Origin: Streptomyces sp. WMMC940
Lineage (GTDB): Bacteria > Actinomycetota > Actinomycetes > Streptomycetales > Streptomycetaceae
DNA length: 64,000 nt
Reading direction: 5' to 3'
NCBI RefSeq assembly: GCF_027460265.1
Contig: NZ_JAPZBC010000001.1
Location: 1,488,001 to 1,552,000 of the forward strand
Under the pieces are notes generated by a model. The model was given only the letters and a program-made list of their open reading frames with translations, was not told where the DNA came from and did no database searches. The translations under genes were made by a program, and so were the position numbers. Positions 15,879-26,348 of this stretch are shown piece by piece. The first letter of the stretch is position 1; each line of letters starts with the position of its first letter.

Positions 15879-18194
15879 ATGACGCCCACCGCCACGTACC
15901 GGCTCCAGCTGCAACCGGACTTCCCCTTCCGGGCCGCCGAGGAGGCGGTCCCCTACCTCGCCGGCCTCGGCGTCTCCCATCTGCACCTCTCCCCCGTCCT
16001 GGAGGCGGTGCCCGGCTCCCCGCACGGGTACGACGTCGTCGACCACGACCGGGTGCGGGAGGAGCTCGGCGGCGAGGAGGGGCTGCGCGCGCTGGCCCGC
16101 ACGGCACGCGAGCACGGCCTCGGACTGGTGATCGACATCGTGCCCAACCACATGGCCGCCGTCCCCCGGTACAACCGGGCCCTCCGGGAGGTCCTGCGGG
16201 AGGGACCCCGGTCGCCGTTCGCCCGCTGGTTCGACATCGACTGGGACGCGGGCGGCGGGAAGGTGCTGATGCCGGTGCTGGGCGAGCGGCTGGGCGAGGA
16301 CCTCGGAGCACTGCGGGTGGAGGGGCGGACCCTCCACTACGGCGAGCACGTGTTCCCGGTGCGGGAGGGCACGGAGGAGCTGCCGCTGCCGGAGCTGCTG
16401 GACGCGCAGTGGTACCGGCTCGGCTGGTGGCGGCTGGCCCGCACCGAGCTGAACTACCGGCGGTTCTTCACCATCTCCGATCTGATCGGGGTCCGGGTGG
16501 AGGACCCGGAGGTGTTCGCCGCCACGCACGCCAAGATCCTGGAGCTGGTGCGGGACGGGGTGGTGGAGGGCCTGCGGATCGACCACCCGGACGGGCTCGC
16601 CGACCCGGAGGGCTATCTGCTGCGGCTGGACGAGGCGGCGGGCGGCTGCTGGACGGTCGTCGAGAAGATCCTCACCGGCGACGAGCGGCTGCCGGCGTCC
16701 TGGCCGGTCGCCGGCACCACCGGGTACGACGCGCTGTACCGGATCGACGGGCTGTTCACCGACCCGGACGGGGCCGGGGAACTGCTCCGGCAGTACCGGG
16801 ACCACGCGGCTCCCGCCGGGGACCGCGGCGGCTACTGGGGGGCGACCGTGCGGCGTGCCGCCCACAAGGTGGTGACGCACGAGCTGGCGGCCGAGACCGA
16901 GGCCCTGGCCCGGCTGGCCGAGCGGGTCTGCGCGGCGGACACGGCGCTGCGCGACCACGCGCCCTGGGCGCTGCGCACCGCGATCCGCGAACTGCTGGTG
17001 CGCGTGCCCGTCTACCGCCCGTACCGCACCGGCGGCGAGTCGGTGGTGACGGCGGACGCGGCACTGCGGGCGAAGGCGGTGTTCGCGGTGGCCCGGGAGG
17101 GCGACGCGGTCGACGTGATCCGGGACCTGGCGCTGGGCCGGCTCGGCGACGGCCCGGACCAGCGGGCGTTCCGGGCGCGCTTCGCGCAGACGTCGTCGGC
17201 GCTGCGGGCGAAGTCGGTGGAGGACACGGCCTTCTACCGCTACGTACCGCTGCTGTCGGCCAACGAGGTGGGCGGCGACCCCGGCCGGCCGGCGGTGTCC
17301 CCGGAGGAGTTCCATGCCTACTGCGCCCGGCTCGCCCGGGACTGGCCGGCCACGGGGACCGTGCTCTCCACGCACGACACCAAGCGCAGCGCGGACGTAC
17401 GGGCCCGGATCGCGGTGCTGTCGGAGTGCCCGGAGCGGTGGGAGCGGCTGCTGACGAGCCTGGCCTGGGCTCCGGCACCGGACCGGCACTTCGCGTGGGT
17501 GGCGTGGCAGACGGCGTCCGGTTTCGGCTTCCCCTACCCGGAGCGGCTCGGTCCGGCGCTGCTGAAGTCGGTGCGGGAGGCGGGGCTGCACACCAGCTGG
17601 ACCGAGCCGGACGAGGGGTACGAGCAGGCCGTGGAGGAGTTCGTGGAGGCGGGGCCCGCGGGGCCGCCCATGTACCAGGTGGCCCTGTTCGCCCGGGAAC
17701 TCGACCCGTACGTACGGGCCAACTCGCTGGGCGCGGCACTGGTGCACCTGACGATGCCGGGGGTGCCCGATCTGTACCAGGGCACGGAGGGCGAGTACCT
17801 CGCGCTGGTGGACCCGGACAACCGGCGGCCGTTCCGGGAGCGGGGCGAGGACCGGAAGACGGCGGTGACGAAGGCGGCGCTGGGCCTGCGCCGGCGGCGC
17901 CCGGGCGTCTTCGGCGAGTCGGGCACGTACGCCCCGCTGACGGCGGAGGGGCCCGCGGCAGGGCACTGCCTGGCGTTCTCCCGCTCTGGCGAGGTGATCA
18001 CGGCGGTGACCCGGCTGGCGCTGCGGCTGGAGGAGTCGGGCGGCTGGCGGGACACCGCGCTGCCCCTACCGGCCGGGCGGTGGACGGATCTGCTGTCCCC
18101 CGGCCGGGAGTTCACGGGCGGCGGTCCCGTGCCGCTGGCGGAGCTGTTCGCCGAGGGTCCGGTCGCCCTGCTGGAGCGCACGGCGGCCGGCTGA
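15879..18194 (+). CDS. treY: Malto-oligosyltrehalose synthase TreY
   Basis: 771-aa GH13 enzyme that turns the reducing-end alpha-1,4 bond of maltooligosaccharides into alpha,alpha-1,1, making maltooligosyl trehalose. MTPTATYRLQL and GVSHLHLSPVLEAVPGS are the family N-terminus; IDIVPNHMA follows. Catalytic residues: Asp235 (LRIDHPDGLADPEGYLLRL), Glu262 (VVEKILTGDE) and an Asp in STHDTKRSADVRAR. Start chosen by family alignment; no good ribosome site precedes it, and in-frame GTGs at 15801 or 15816 would add an unconserved extension. The partner TreZ is encoded at 38.7 kb. Confidence 0.93.
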   Translation: MTPTATYRLQLQPDFPFRAAEEAVPYLAGLGVSHLHLSPVLEAVPGSPHGYDVVDHDRVREELGGEEGLRALARTAREHGLGLVIDIVPNHMAAVPRYNRALREVLREGPRSPFARWFDIDWDAGGGKVLMPVLGERLGEDLGALRVEGRTLHYGEHVFPVREGTEELPLPELLDAQWYRLGWWRLARTELNYRRFFTISDLIGVRVEDPEVFAATHAKILELVRDGVVEGLRIDHPDGLADPEGYLLRLDEAAGGCWTVVEKILTGDERLPASWPVAGTTGYDALYRIDGLFTDPDGAGELLRQYRDHAAPAGDRGGYWGATVRRAAHKVVTHELAAETEALARLAERVCAADTALRDHAPWALRTAIRELLVRVPVYRPYRTGGESVVTADAALRAKAVFAVAREGDAVDVIRDLALGRLGDGPDQRAFRARFAQTSSALRAKSVEDTAFYRYVPLLSANEVGGDPGRPAVSPEEFHAYCARLARDWPATGTVLSTHDTKRSADVRARIAVLSECPERWERLLTSLAWAPAPDRHFAWVAWQTASGFGFPYPERLGPALLKSVREAGLHTSWTEPDEGYEQAVEEFVEAGPAGPPMYQVALFARELDPYVRANSLGAALVHLTMPGVPDLYQGTEGEYLALVDPDNRRPFRERGEDRKTAVTKAALGLRRRRPGVFGESGTYAPLTAEGPAAGHCLAFSRSGEVITAVTRLALRLEESGGWRDTALPLPAGRWTDLLSPGREFTGGGPVPLAELFAEGPVALLERTAAG

Positions 18195-18199
18195 GCGGC

Positions 18200-18234
18200 G
18201 TACGGCGCCCCGGGCCGGGTCCGGGGTGCCGTAC
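18200..18234 (+). terminator. Hairpin terminator after treY
   Basis: 14-bp stem with a single G-U type mismatch (gtacggcgccccgg at 18200-18213 against 18221-18234, 7-nt loop), starting 5 nt after the treY stop. The next gene is convergent, so it may serve both strands. Confidence 0.75.
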
Positions 18235-18408
18235 GGGCACTGAACTGCGGCCGGGCCCACCCCGCCTGAGCGCGCCGGGGCGCAGTCCGCCCCAGTGGGC
18301 GACGACCTCGACCCCGGAGATCTCGGGGCGCGCCCGGGCGCAGCGGCGGACGGCGCCTCGGTCGGGTCAGCGCCCCGGCGGGGCCCGGGATACCGCCGGA
18401 CGACCGGG

Positions 18409-20805
18409 TCAGCCGTCCGCGCACTCGTCGTCGGCGGGACCGGCGAACGCCCGGTCCGCCGGACGGCGACCCTTGGGCTGCTGCGGCTCGGGGAGCACCG
18501 GCACCGCCGGAACGGGGCGCTCCGTGGGACTGCCCGCGGAGAGCCCGACCGGTTCGCCGTGGTGCAGGATCTGCAGCGGGTCCCCGTCCTCCAGGGTGTA
18601 GCGGACCGCCTGGGGGCGGACGTCCACCCGCAGTCGGCGCCCCCGCATCAGCACGGTGAACCTCAGGCCGGACAGCTTCTCCGGCAGCCGGGGGGCGAAG
18701 CCCAGCCGGCGCACCCCCTCCTCGTCCTGGTGCTGGCGCATGCCGCCGAGGCCGACGACCAGGGCCATCCAGGTGCCGGCGAGCGAGGCGATGTGCAGCC
18801 CGTCGCGGGTGTTGTGCTCCAGGTTCTCCAGGTCCATCAGGGCCGCCTCGCCCAGATAGGCGTAAGCGAGCCGCATGTGCCCGGTCTCGGCGGCCATGAC
18901 GGCCTGGCAGCACGCCGAGAGCGACGAGTCACGCACCGTCAGCGCCTCGTAGTACGCGAAGTTGCGGGCCTTCTCCTCCGCCGTGAAGTCGTCCGGGCAG
19001 GTCACCATGGCGAGGACCAGGTCGGCCTGCTTGACGACCTGCTTGCGGTAGAGGTCGAAGTAGGGGAAGTGCAGCAGCAGCGGGTACCGGTCGGGAGAGG
19101 TGTTCGCGAAGTCCCAGTGCTGGAACGTGGTGAACCCGGCCGACTGCTCGTGCACGCCGAGGGCCTCGTTGTACGGCACGGCCGTCCGGGCGGCGGCGTC
19201 CCGCCAGGCCGCGGTCTCCTCGTCGTCGACGCCCAGTTGCTCGGCCTGGTCGGCGTGCCGGGCCGCCACCTCCGCGGCGGCCAGCAGGTTCCATCGCGCC
19301 ATCAGGTTGGTGTAGAGGTTGTCGCGGGCGATGGCGCTGTACTCGTCGGGGCCGGTCACCCCGTCGATGTGGAAGACGCCGTCCTGGTCGTGGTGTCCGA
19401 GCGAGTGCCACAGCCGTGCCGTGTGCACCAGGAGTTCGAGTCCGGGCCCGCGCTCGAACTCCTCGTCCCCGGTGGCCGCCACGTACCGCGCCACGGCTCG
19501 CGCGATGTCCGCGTTGACGTGGAAGGCGGCCGTGCCGGCGGGCCAGTAGGCGGAGCACTCGGCGCCGCTGATGGTCCGCCACGGGAACGCAGCCCCGGCC
19601 AGCCCGAGCTGGTGGGCCCGGTCCCGTGCCGCGGGCAGGGTCGCGTGCCGCCAGCGCAGCACCGGGGCGACGGCCCGGGGCGCCGTGAAGGTCAGCATCG
19701 GGAGGACGAAGGACTCCACGTCCCAGAACGAGTGCCCGTCGTAACCCGTACCGGTCAGCCCCTTGGCGGGAATGGCCCGCTCCTCGCTGCGGGCCGCCGC
19801 CTGGAGCACGTGGAACAGCGAGAATCGCACGGCCTGCTGGATCTGCGCGTCGCCCTGCACCTCGACGTCGGCGCACGACCAGAAGTGGTCCAGGAACGCC
19901 CTCTGCTCGGCGAGCAGCCCCTCCCAGCCCGTGCTGCGGGCGGCGGCGACGGCCGCGTCGGCCTGGTCGTGCATGGCCGGCAGCGACCTCTCGGCCGACC
20001 ACCCGTACCCGACGAACTTCACCAGTCTCAGCCGCTCTCCCCGCTTCAGCGTGGCGGTGACGGTGAGCCGGCTGACGTCCGGCTCGCTCTCCGCGGACCA
20101 GGCCGTCCCCTCCGGGCCCTCGACGAGGTGGTCGGCCGCGGCCGCCACCCGCTGACCGCTGCGCCGGGTGCGGTGGACCAGCCGCAGCCCGGTGTCCCGG
20201 GCGAAGTGCTCCTCCGGCTCCAGTGGCGCGTCGACGGCGGCGGCGACGCGCGGGTCGCCGGGTTCGCGGGGCATCTGCTCGTTGGCGACCAGTTCGGACT
20301 GGACCGCGGCGTGGACGGGCCCGTCCAGCGGCTCGACCTCGTAGGCGATCGCGGCGATCGCACGCTGGGTGAGCGACACCAGCCGCTCGGAGGTGATGCG
20401 CACGGAGCGCCCGCCCGGCGAGGTCCACTCCACCGTGCGGCGCAGGACTCCGGTGCGGAAGTCCAGTAGCCGCTCGTGGGAGTCGAGTGCGCCGTAGCGC
20501 AGGTCGAAGGGATGGTCGTCGACGAGCAATCTGATGATCTTGCCGTCGGTGACGTTGATCATCGTCTCGCCGGACTCCGGATAGCCGTATCCGGCCTCGG
20601 CGTACGGCAGCGGATGGAGTTCGTGGACGCCGTTGAGGTAGGAGCCGGGCAGCCCGTGCGGCTCGCCCTCGTCGAGGTTGCCGCGCCAGCCGATGTGGCC
20701 GTTGGCGAGGGCGAAGACGGACTCGCTCTGGGCGAGGACGCCGAGGTCGAGCCCGGTCTCGCGCAGACACCACGGTTCGACCGTGTAGCCGGAGTGGGTG
20801 ATCAT
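18409..20805 (-). CDS. Glycoside hydrolase family 65 disaccharide phosphorylase
   Basis: 798-aa enzyme of the maltose/trehalose/kojibiose phosphorylase family, which splits an alpha-glucosidic disaccharide with phosphate to give beta-glucose 1-phosphate and glucose. N-terminal beta-sandwich (~10-270), helical linker, then an (alpha/alpha)6 barrel with [18 protein letters not shown] and the catalytic acid Glu488 in [11 protein letters not shown] ~50-residue Pro-rich C-terminal tail is added. The substrate cannot be decided by eye; the trehalose genes nearby make trehalose or maltose attractive. Its ATG overlaps the stop of the phosphoglucomutase-like gene by 4 bp, a functional pairing known from other GH65 loci. 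Confidence 0.9.
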   Translation of the reverse strand: MITHSGYTVEPWCLRETGLDLGVLAQSESVFALANGHIGWRGNLDEGEPHGLPGSYLNGVHELHPLPYAEAGYGYPESGETMINVTDGKIIRLLVDDHPFDLRYGALDSHERLLDFRTGVLRRTVEWTSPGGRSVRITSERLVSLTQRAIAAIAYEVEPLDGPVHAAVQSELVANEQMPREPGDPRVAAAVDAPLEPEEHFARDTGLRLVHRTRRSGQRVAAAADHLVEGPEGTAWSAESEPDVSRLTVTATLKRGERLRLVKFVGYGWSAERSLPAMHDQADAAVAAARSTGWEGLLAEQRAFLDHFWSCADVEVQGDAQIQQAVRFSLFHVLQAAARSEERAIPAKGLTGTGYDGHSFWDVESFVLPMLTFTAPRAVAPVLRWRHATLPAARDRAHQLGLAGAAFPWRTISGAECSAYWPAGTAAFHVNADIARAVARYVAATGDEEFERGPGLELLVHTARLWHSLGHHDQDGVFHIDGVTGPDEYSAIARDNLYTNLMARWNLLAAAEVAARHADQAEQLGVDDEETAAWRDAAARTAVPYNEALGVHEQSAGFTTFQHWDFANTSPDRYPLLLHFPYFDLYRKQVVKQADLVLAMVTCPDDFTAEEKARNFAYYEALTVRDSSLSACCQAVMAAETGHMRLAYAYLGEAALMDLENLEHNTRDGLHIASLAGTWMALVVGLGGMRQHQDEEGVRRLGFAPRLPEKLSGLRFTVLMRGRRLRVDVRPQAVRYTLEDGDPLQILHHGEPVGLSAGSPTERPVPAVPVLPEPQQPKGRRPADRAFAGPADDECADG

Positions 20806-21545
20806 CGCGACTCCATCAGTTCGGCCAGGTCGTCCACCACCACGTCCGCCCCGTGGCGCCGCAGCTCCGCGGCCTGTCCGGTGCGGTCGACGCCCACGAC
20901 GAGGCCGAAGCTCCCCGCCCGGCCGGCCTCCACCCCGGCGAGCGCGTCCTCGAACACGGCCGCGGCCGCCGGTGCGACGCCGAGGGCGCGGGCCGCGGCC
21001 AGATAGGTGTCGGGCGCCGGCTTGCCGTGGAGTCCCTGCTCCCGGGCGACGATCCCGTCGACGCGTTCGTCGAACAGGCCCTCGATACCGGCGGCGGCGA
21101 GCACGTCGCGGCAGTTGGCGCTCGAGGAGACGACGGCGGTACGGAGCCCGGCGCGGCGGACGGCGTGCACATAGGCGACGGAGCCCTCGTACGCCTCCAC
21201 GCCGTCCTCGTGGATCCGGCGGAGGACCAGCTGGTTCTTGCGGGTGCCCAGGCCGCCCACGGTCTCGCGCTCCGGCGGGTCGTCGGGCGTCCCTTCGGGC
21301 AGCTCGACGCCGCGGGAGGCGAGGAAGGTGCGGACGCCGTCCTCGCGGGGGCGGCCGTCGACGTACTCGTCGTAGTCGCGGACGGCGTCGAACGGCACGA
21401 AGGCGGCGCCTTCGCGATCGGCCCGCCGGCGCAGGAAGTCGTCGAACATCTCCTTCCAGGCGGCGGCGTGGACCTTCGCCGTGCGGGTGAGGACGCCGTC
21501 GAGGTCGAACAGACAGGTGCGCACATGATCGGGAAGCCCCAGCAT
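20802..21545 (-). CDS. HAD family beta-phosphoglucomutase
   Basis: 247-aa HAD hydrolase-superfamily protein. Motif I FDLDGVLT (Asp14 nucleophile, Asp16), a cap domain with [14 protein letters not shown], motif II VVSSSAN, the Lys of motif III in [13 protein letters not shown], and motif [14 protein letters not shown]. It should convert beta-glucose 1-phosphate, the product of the GH65 enzyme encoded next and translationally coupled by ATGA, to glucose 6-phosphate. That feeds the zwf reaction encoded upstream. No clear ribosome site precedes ATG 21545. The upstream continuation of this frame runs antisense or out of frame through zwf and is not part of the gene. Confidence 0.88.
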   Translation of the reverse strand: MLGLPDHVRTCLFDLDGVLTRTAKVHAAAWKEMFDDFLRRRADREGAAFVPFDAVRDYDEYVDGRPREDGVRTFLASRGVELPEGTPDDPPERETVGGLGTRKNQLVLRRIHEDGVEAYEGSVAYVHAVRRAGLRTAVVSSSANCRDVLAAAGIEGLFDERVDGIVAREQGLHGKPAPDTYLAAARALGVAPAAAAVFEDALAGVEAGRAGSFGLVVGVDRTGQAAELRRHGADVVVDDLAELMESR

Positions 21546-21677
21546 GCGGTCGAGGCTAGGAGGCGCCGGTGGCCGTCGGGGGCGACAGCGGACTCCCGCC
21601 GCACCGCGCGTACCCCGAGGGGATGACGTGCCCGGTGCCATCCGGAGCAGCCCGCCCCCCGGGTGTCCGCCGGCCTG

Positions 21678-21733
21678 CGCGCCCGGAAGCCGGTACGCGC
21701 TCGCCGTCGGGCGCGTACCGGCTTCCGGGCGCG
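21678..21733 (-). terminator. Very strong hairpin between zwf and the phosphorylase operon
   Basis: Perfect 23-bp inverted repeat (21678-21700 and 21711-21733) with a 10-nt loop, directly after the zwf stop codon at 21734. It probably ends the tkt-gnd-zwf transcript so that the HAD-GH65 pair is transcribed separately. Confidence 0.85.
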
Positions 21734-23185
21734 TCACCGGCGGCCGGGCAGGCTCCAGTGGTACGGCGCGACGAGGCGGTCGATGCTCTCCGGCCCCCAG
21801 GATCCGGGGGCGTAGGGCTCGACCGGCGGCGGGTTCTCCAGCAGCGGGGTGGACACCTCCCAGAGCCGTTCGATGCCGTCGGAACGGGTGAACAGGGACT
21901 GGTCGCCGAGCATCGCGTCCAGGATGAGGCGTTCGTACCCCTCGAGCGCGTACATCGTGTTGAACGACTCGGCGTAGCTGAAGACCATCTCCGCGTCGCT
22001 CAGCCGCATCGCGGGCCCGGGGTCCTTCACCAGGAAGCGGGCGGCGATCGTGCCCGGGTCGTCGAAGTCGATCACCAGCTCGTTGGTGCGGGAACAGTGG
22101 CGTGCGGAGTCGGGGAACATCCGCAGCGCGGGCTCCCGGAAGCCGAGCGTCACGACGTGCCGCCCCGCCCCCAGCGACTTGCCGGAGCGCAGATGGAACG
22201 GCACACCCGCCCAGCGCCAGTTGTCGAGTTCGACGCGCAGCGCGACGAAGGTCTCGGTGTCCGAGCGGGGGTCGACGCCGGGCTCCTCGCGGTAGCCCTC
22301 GTACTGCCCGCGCACCACGTGGGCCGGGTCCAGTGACCGCATGGACTGGAAGACCTTCTCCTTCTCGTCCCGCAGGGGCTTGGCGGCGAGCGTCGTCGGC
22401 GGTTCCATCGCCACGAAGCCCAGCAGCTGGAAGAGATGGGTGACGATCATGTCGCGGAAGGTGCCGGTCCCCTCGAAGAACTGGGCGCGGCCCTCGATAC
22501 CGATCCTCTCCGGCACGTCGATCTGCACATGGCTGATGTGGTCGCGGTTCCAGACCGGCTCCAGCAGGCCGTTGGCGAACCTCAGCGCCAGGATGTTGTC
22601 GACCGACTCCTTGCCGAGGAAGTGGTCGATGCGGAAGACCCGCGACTCGTCGAAGACGGAGTGGATGGTCGCGTTGAGCGCCCGCGCGGAGGGCAGGTCC
22701 GTGCCGAACGGCTTCTCCACGATGACGCGTGCGCCGTCGGCGAGGCCCGTCGCACCGAGCATCTCGATGACGGAGGCGAACGCCTTCGGCGGCACGGCGA
22801 GGTGGAACAGCCGGCGGGGTCCGCCGCCCACGGCCTGCTCGGCGTCGCGCACGGCCGCCAGCAGCGGCTCCGGGTCCTCGGGGTCGGCGGCCCCGAAGGA
22901 CAGTGACTCCTCGAACCTCCGCCACTCCTCGCCCTCGGGCCCGGACCTTCCGAACTCGGCGACCGACTCCCGCGCCCTCTTGCGGAACTCGTCGTCGCTG
23001 AGCGCCGCCCGGGCGGGCGCGGAGCCGACGATCCGGTAGCGGTCGGGCAGCAGTCCGGCCTTCGCCAGGTGGAAGAGCCCTGGCAGCAGTTTGCGCCGGG
23101 CCAGGTCGCCGGTGGCCCCGAACAGCACGATGACGTGGTCGTCCGGCACGGCATCGGGGTGCTCCGCGTGGTTTCCTCCGGTCAC
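21734..23185 (-). CDS. zwf: Glucose-6-phosphate 1-dehydrogenase
   Basis: 483-aa first enzyme of the oxidative pentose phosphate pathway (glucose 6-phosphate to 6-phosphogluconolactone, making NADPH). Rossmann motif [16 protein letters not shown] (residues 22-37), the EKPFG signature, and the catalytic [11 protein letters not shown] (His acts as base). It is near the usual 480-510 aa. GTG start, with GGGGTGA just upstream inside the end of gnd; the genes are separated by 3 bp. It is third in the tkt-gnd-zwf operon. Streptomyces often has two zwf loci; opcA is not beside this one. Confidence 0.96.
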   Translation of the reverse strand: MTGGNHAEHPDAVPDDHVIVLFGATGDLARRKLLPGLFHLAKAGLLPDRYRIVGSAPARAALSDDEFRKRARESVAEFGRSGPEGEEWRRFEESLSFGAADPEDPEPLLAAVRDAEQAVGGGPRRLFHLAVPPKAFASVIEMLGATGLADGARVIVEKPFGTDLPSARALNATIHSVFDESRVFRIDHFLGKESVDNILALRFANGLLEPVWNRDHISHVQIDVPERIGIEGRAQFFEGTGTFRDMIVTHLFQLLGFVAMEPPTTLAAKPLRDEKEKVFQSMRSLDPAHVVRGQYEGYREEPGVDPRSDTETFVALRVELDNWRWAGVPFHLRSGKSLGAGRHVVTLGFREPALRMFPDSARHCSRTNELVIDFDDPGTIAARFLVKDPGPAMRLSDAEMVFSYAESFNTMYALEGYERLILDAMLGDQSLFTRSDGIERLWEVSTPLLENPPPVEPYAPGSWGPESIDRLVAPYHWSLPGRR

Positions 23186-23188
23186 GGT

Positions 23189-24220
23189 TCACCCCGCCTT
23201 CTCGGCGTGCCCGCCGAACTCGCCGCGCATCGCGGACAGCACCTTGTCGGTGAACTGCCCCAGCCCGCGCGATTCGTAGCGCTCGATCAGCGCGTTGGTG
23301 ATGACGGGCGCCGGCACGCTCTCGTCGACCGCCGCCAGGACCGTCCAGCGGCCCTCGCCGGAGTCGGAGACACGCCCGGAGTACGCGTCGAGCTCGGGCG
23401 AGCGGGCGAGCGCGTCGGCGACGAGGTCGACCAGCCAGGACCCGACGACCGAGCCCCGCCGCCACACCTCCGCGACCTCGGCCACGTCGATCTCGTACTG
23501 GTAGGCCTCCGGCTCGCGCAGCGGGGCGGTCTCGGCGTCGACCGTGCGCGAACGCAGACCCGCGTCGGCGTGCTTGATGATGCTGAGCCCTTCGCCGATG
23601 GCCGCCATCATCCCGTACTCGACACCGTTGTGGACCATCTTCACGAAGTGGCCGGCCCCGCTGGGCCCGCAGTGCAGATAGCCCTCCGGCGCGGTCCCGT
23701 CGGAACGGGTCCGGCCGGGTGTGGGGGCCGCGTCGCCGACGCCGGGGGCGATGGTGCGGAAGATCGGGCCGAGGCGGGCCACCGGCTCGTCCTCGCCGCC
23801 GATCATCAGGCAGTAGCCGCGTTCGAGGCCCCACACGCCGCCGGAGGTGCCGCAGTCCACGTAGTGGATGCCGCCGGGGGCGAGCTGCCGTGCACGGGTG
23901 ATGTCGTCGCGGTAGTACGAGTTGCCGCCGTCGACGACGGTGTCGTCGGCCGCCAGCAGGGCCGCCAGTTGGTCCAGCGTGGGCTGCACGACACCGGCGG
24001 GCAGCATCAGCCAGACGTTCCTCGGCTGTTCCAGTCTGTCGACGAGGTCGTGGAGCGAGGAGGCGGCCGTCGCCCCCTCCTTCTCCATCTCCTTCACGGC
24101 GTCGGTGTCCAGGTCGTAGACGACGCAGCGGTGGCCGTCGCGCATCAGCCGGCGCACGATGTTGGCGCCCATCCGGCCGAGTCCGACCATGCCGAGCTGC
24201 ATGGGTGTGTCCGTGGTCAT
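23189..24220 (-). CDS. gnd: 6-phosphogluconate dehydrogenase, short (GndA/YqeC-type) form
   Basis: 343-aa decarboxylating dehydrogenase producing ribulose 5-phosphate. N-terminal Rossmann motif [17 protein letters not shown] (8-24), then [11 protein letters not shown] and the substrate/catalytic region [22 protein letters not shown] with the active-site Lys. The length (~340 aa, not ~470) identifies the short class, many members of which are NAD-dependent. Its C-terminal helices are correspondingly reduced. GGGGAG precedes ATG 24220. It lies between tkt and zwf in one operon. Confidence 0.95.
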   Translation of the reverse strand: MTTDTPMQLGMVGLGRMGANIVRRLMRDGHRCVVYDLDTDAVKEMEKEGATAASSLHDLVDRLEQPRNVWLMLPAGVVQPTLDQLAALLAADDTVVDGGNSYYRDDITRARQLAPGGIHYVDCGTSGGVWGLERGYCLMIGGEDEPVARLGPIFRTIAPGVGDAAPTPGRTRSDGTAPEGYLHCGPSGAGHFVKMVHNGVEYGMMAAIGEGLSIIKHADAGLRSRTVDAETAPLREPEAYQYEIDVAEVAEVWRRGSVVGSWLVDLVADALARSPELDAYSGRVSDSGEGRWTVLAAVDESVPAPVITNALIERYESRGLGQFTDKVLSAMRGEFGGHAEKAG

Positions 24221-24281
24221 GGTCGATCTCCCCGTTCTCGGTGGGTGCGGACGGTCTGCGGGACTGCTCGGCGGCGGCCCG

Positions 24282-26348
24282 TCACGGCGCCGCCTCCCGG
24301 CCGGCCGCCAGCAGTCCGCGGGCGGTCTCGGCCACCCGCTGGGCGGTGAAGCCGAACTTGCCGAGCAGTTGTTTCAGGGGCGCCGAAGCGCCGAACGTGT
24401 GCATGCCGACGAGGGCGCCCCGGTCGCCGACGTACCGGTCCCAGCCGAAGGTGGACGCCTGTTCGACGCCCACCCGGGCGGTCACGGCGGGCGGCAGCAC
24501 CTCGTCCCGGTACGCCTGCGGCTGACGGTCGAACAGCTCCCAGCACGGCATGCTGACCACCCGGGCGCCGATGCCCTCGGCCGCGAGCTCGTCCCGCGCC
24601 GCCAGTGCCAGGGACACCTCGGACCCGGTGGCGAGCAGGATCACCTGCGGCGCGCCGGAGGGCGCGTCGGCCAGGACGTACGCTCCGCGCGCGACGCCCG
24701 ACGCGGCCCCGAGCCGGGTGCGGTCGAGCGTGGGGAGCGCCTGACGGGAGAGCACCAGCGCCGCCGGCTCGTGGCGCAGCGCGGCGACGTACCGCCAGGT
24801 CTCGGTGACCTCGCCGGCGTCCGCGGGACGGAAGACCAGCAGACCGGGCATCGCCCGCAGTCCCGCGATCTGCTCGACGGGCTGGTGGGTCGGTCCGTCC
24901 TCGCCGACGCCGATGGAGTCGTGGGTGAAGATGTGCACGACGGGCAGCTCCATCAGCGCCGACAGCCGGATGGCACCCTTGGCGTAGTCGGAGAAGATGA
25001 GGAAGCCGGACCAGTAGGGCCGCAGTTTCGTCAGGGCGATCCCGTTCGAGATGGCGGCGGCCGCGTGCTCGCGGATGCCGAAGTGCAGATTGCGTCCGCC
25101 CGGATCGTCGGGTTCCTGGTCCCCCGCGCCGTCGAACGTGAGCCTGGTCTTCGTGGACGGGGCCAGGTCGGCCGAGCCGCCGAGGAGCCAGGGGACGTTC
25201 CGCGCCAGGTCGTTCAGCACCCGGCCCGAGGAGTCCCGGGTGGCGAGGCCCTTGGGGTCCGGAGGGAACTCGGGGAGCGCCCGGTCCCAGCCGTCCGGGA
25301 GTTCGCGGCGCTGTATGCGCTCCAGTTCGTCGGCCTCGGCGGGCCAGGCGGCACGGTAGTCCTCGAACCGCTTCTCCCACGCGGCGCGCAGTTCGGCGCC
25401 GCGGGTGCCGATGCCCTGGGCGAACCGTTCCCGCACCGCGTCGGGAACCCGGAACTCCTCGTCCTCGGGCAGGCCGAGGAAGCGTTTGGCCGCGCGGACC
25501 CCGTCGGGGCCGAGCGGTGAGCCGTGGGCCTTCGGGGAGTCCTCGACGGGCGAGCCGTAGCCGATGTGGCTGTGCACCAGCACCAGGGTGGGGCGTTCGG
25601 TCTCGGCCCGGAAGTCGTGGAAGGCCCGGGCGACGGCGTCGAGGTCGTTGGCGTCGGCGACGGTGGTCACGTTCCAGCCGTAGGCGAGGAACCGTGCCGC
25701 GACGTCCTCGGTGAAGGTGATGCCGGTGTGGCCCTCGATGGTGACCCGGTTCGAGTCGTAGATCCAGCACAGGTTGGACAGCCGCTGGTGGCCGGCGAAC
25801 GAGGCGGCCTCGGAGGAGATGCCCTCCATCATGCAGCCGTCACCGGCGAGGGCGTACACGTCGAAGTCGAAGAGCGGGAAGTCCTCGCGGTTGTACGCGG
25901 CACCGAGCCACCGGCCGGAGAGCGCCATGCCGACGGACGTGGCGACTCCCTGGCCGAGCGGGCCGGTCGTGGTCTCCACCCCGCTCGTCCAGCGGTACTC
26001 GGGGTGGCCCGGGCAGCGGGAGTCCAGCTGGCGGAAGGACTTCAGGTCCTCCATCGTGACCGCCGGACGACCCAGCACCTCGTAGTCCGGGTCGACGGCG
26101 TGGACCCCGGCCAGGTGCAGCAGGGACCACAGCAATGTCGAGGCGTGGCCCTCGGACAGCACGAAGCGGTCGCGGTTGGGCCAGATCGGGTCCCGGGGGT
26201 CGTACCTCAGGAACCGCTGCCAGAGCGTGTACGCGACGGGGGCCATGCCCATCGGTGTACCGGGGTGCCCGGACTCGGCGCGCTGGACGGCGTCCATGCA
26301 CAGGCCGCGGATGGTGTTCACCGACAGGGTGTCCGGATCGTCGGTCAT
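24282..26348 (-). CDS. tkt: Transketolase
   Basis: 688-aa thiamine-diphosphate enzyme of the non-oxidative pentose phosphate pathway. N-terminal ThDP domain with AVQRAESGHPGTPMGMA and the GDG...N binding motif (ALAGDGCMMEGISSE; IYDSNRVTIEG), a central pyrimidine domain with HDSIGVGEDGPTHQPVEQ, and a C-terminal transketolase domain. The start MTDDPDTLSVNTIRGL at 26348 has GGGGAACG upstream. The frame stays open further upstream through a 9-bp repeat array that would encode an Arg-rich extension; that is unlikely to be translated. First gene of tkt-gnd-zwf; tal, opcA and pgi are not next to it. Confidence 0.95.
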   Translation of the reverse strand: MTDDPDTLSVNTIRGLCMDAVQRAESGHPGTPMGMAPVAYTLWQRFLRYDPRDPIWPNRDRFVLSEGHASTLLWSLLHLAGVHAVDPDYEVLGRPAVTMEDLKSFRQLDSRCPGHPEYRWTSGVETTTGPLGQGVATSVGMALSGRWLGAAYNREDFPLFDFDVYALAGDGCMMEGISSEAASFAGHQRLSNLCWIYDSNRVTIEGHTGITFTEDVAARFLAYGWNVTTVADANDLDAVARAFHDFRAETERPTLVLVHSHIGYGSPVEDSPKAHGSPLGPDGVRAAKRFLGLPEDEEFRVPDAVRERFAQGIGTRGAELRAAWEKRFEDYRAAWPAEADELERIQRRELPDGWDRALPEFPPDPKGLATRDSSGRVLNDLARNVPWLLGGSADLAPSTKTRLTFDGAGDQEPDDPGGRNLHFGIREHAAAAISNGIALTKLRPYWSGFLIFSDYAKGAIRLSALMELPVVHIFTHDSIGVGEDGPTHQPVEQIAGLRAMPGLLVFRPADAGEVTETWRYVAALRHEPAALVLSRQALPTLDRTRLGAASGVARGAYVLADAPSGAPQVILLATGSEVSLALAARDELAAEGIGARVVSMPCWELFDRQPQAYRDEVLPPAVTARVGVEQASTFGWDRYVGDRGALVGMHTFGASAPLKQLLGKFGFTAQRVAETARGLLAAGREAAP

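Noticed and set aside
16409..18601. 730-codon plus-strand frame over treY
   Set aside because: Low-complexity Arg/Gly/Ala translation in an alternative frame of treY; treY itself has full catalytic motifs.
21546..23834. Long minus-strand frame continuous with the HAD gene
   Set aside because: The part upstream of 21545 is an out-of-frame translation of zwf and gnd, rich in Arg/Gly; only the HAD part has family motifs.
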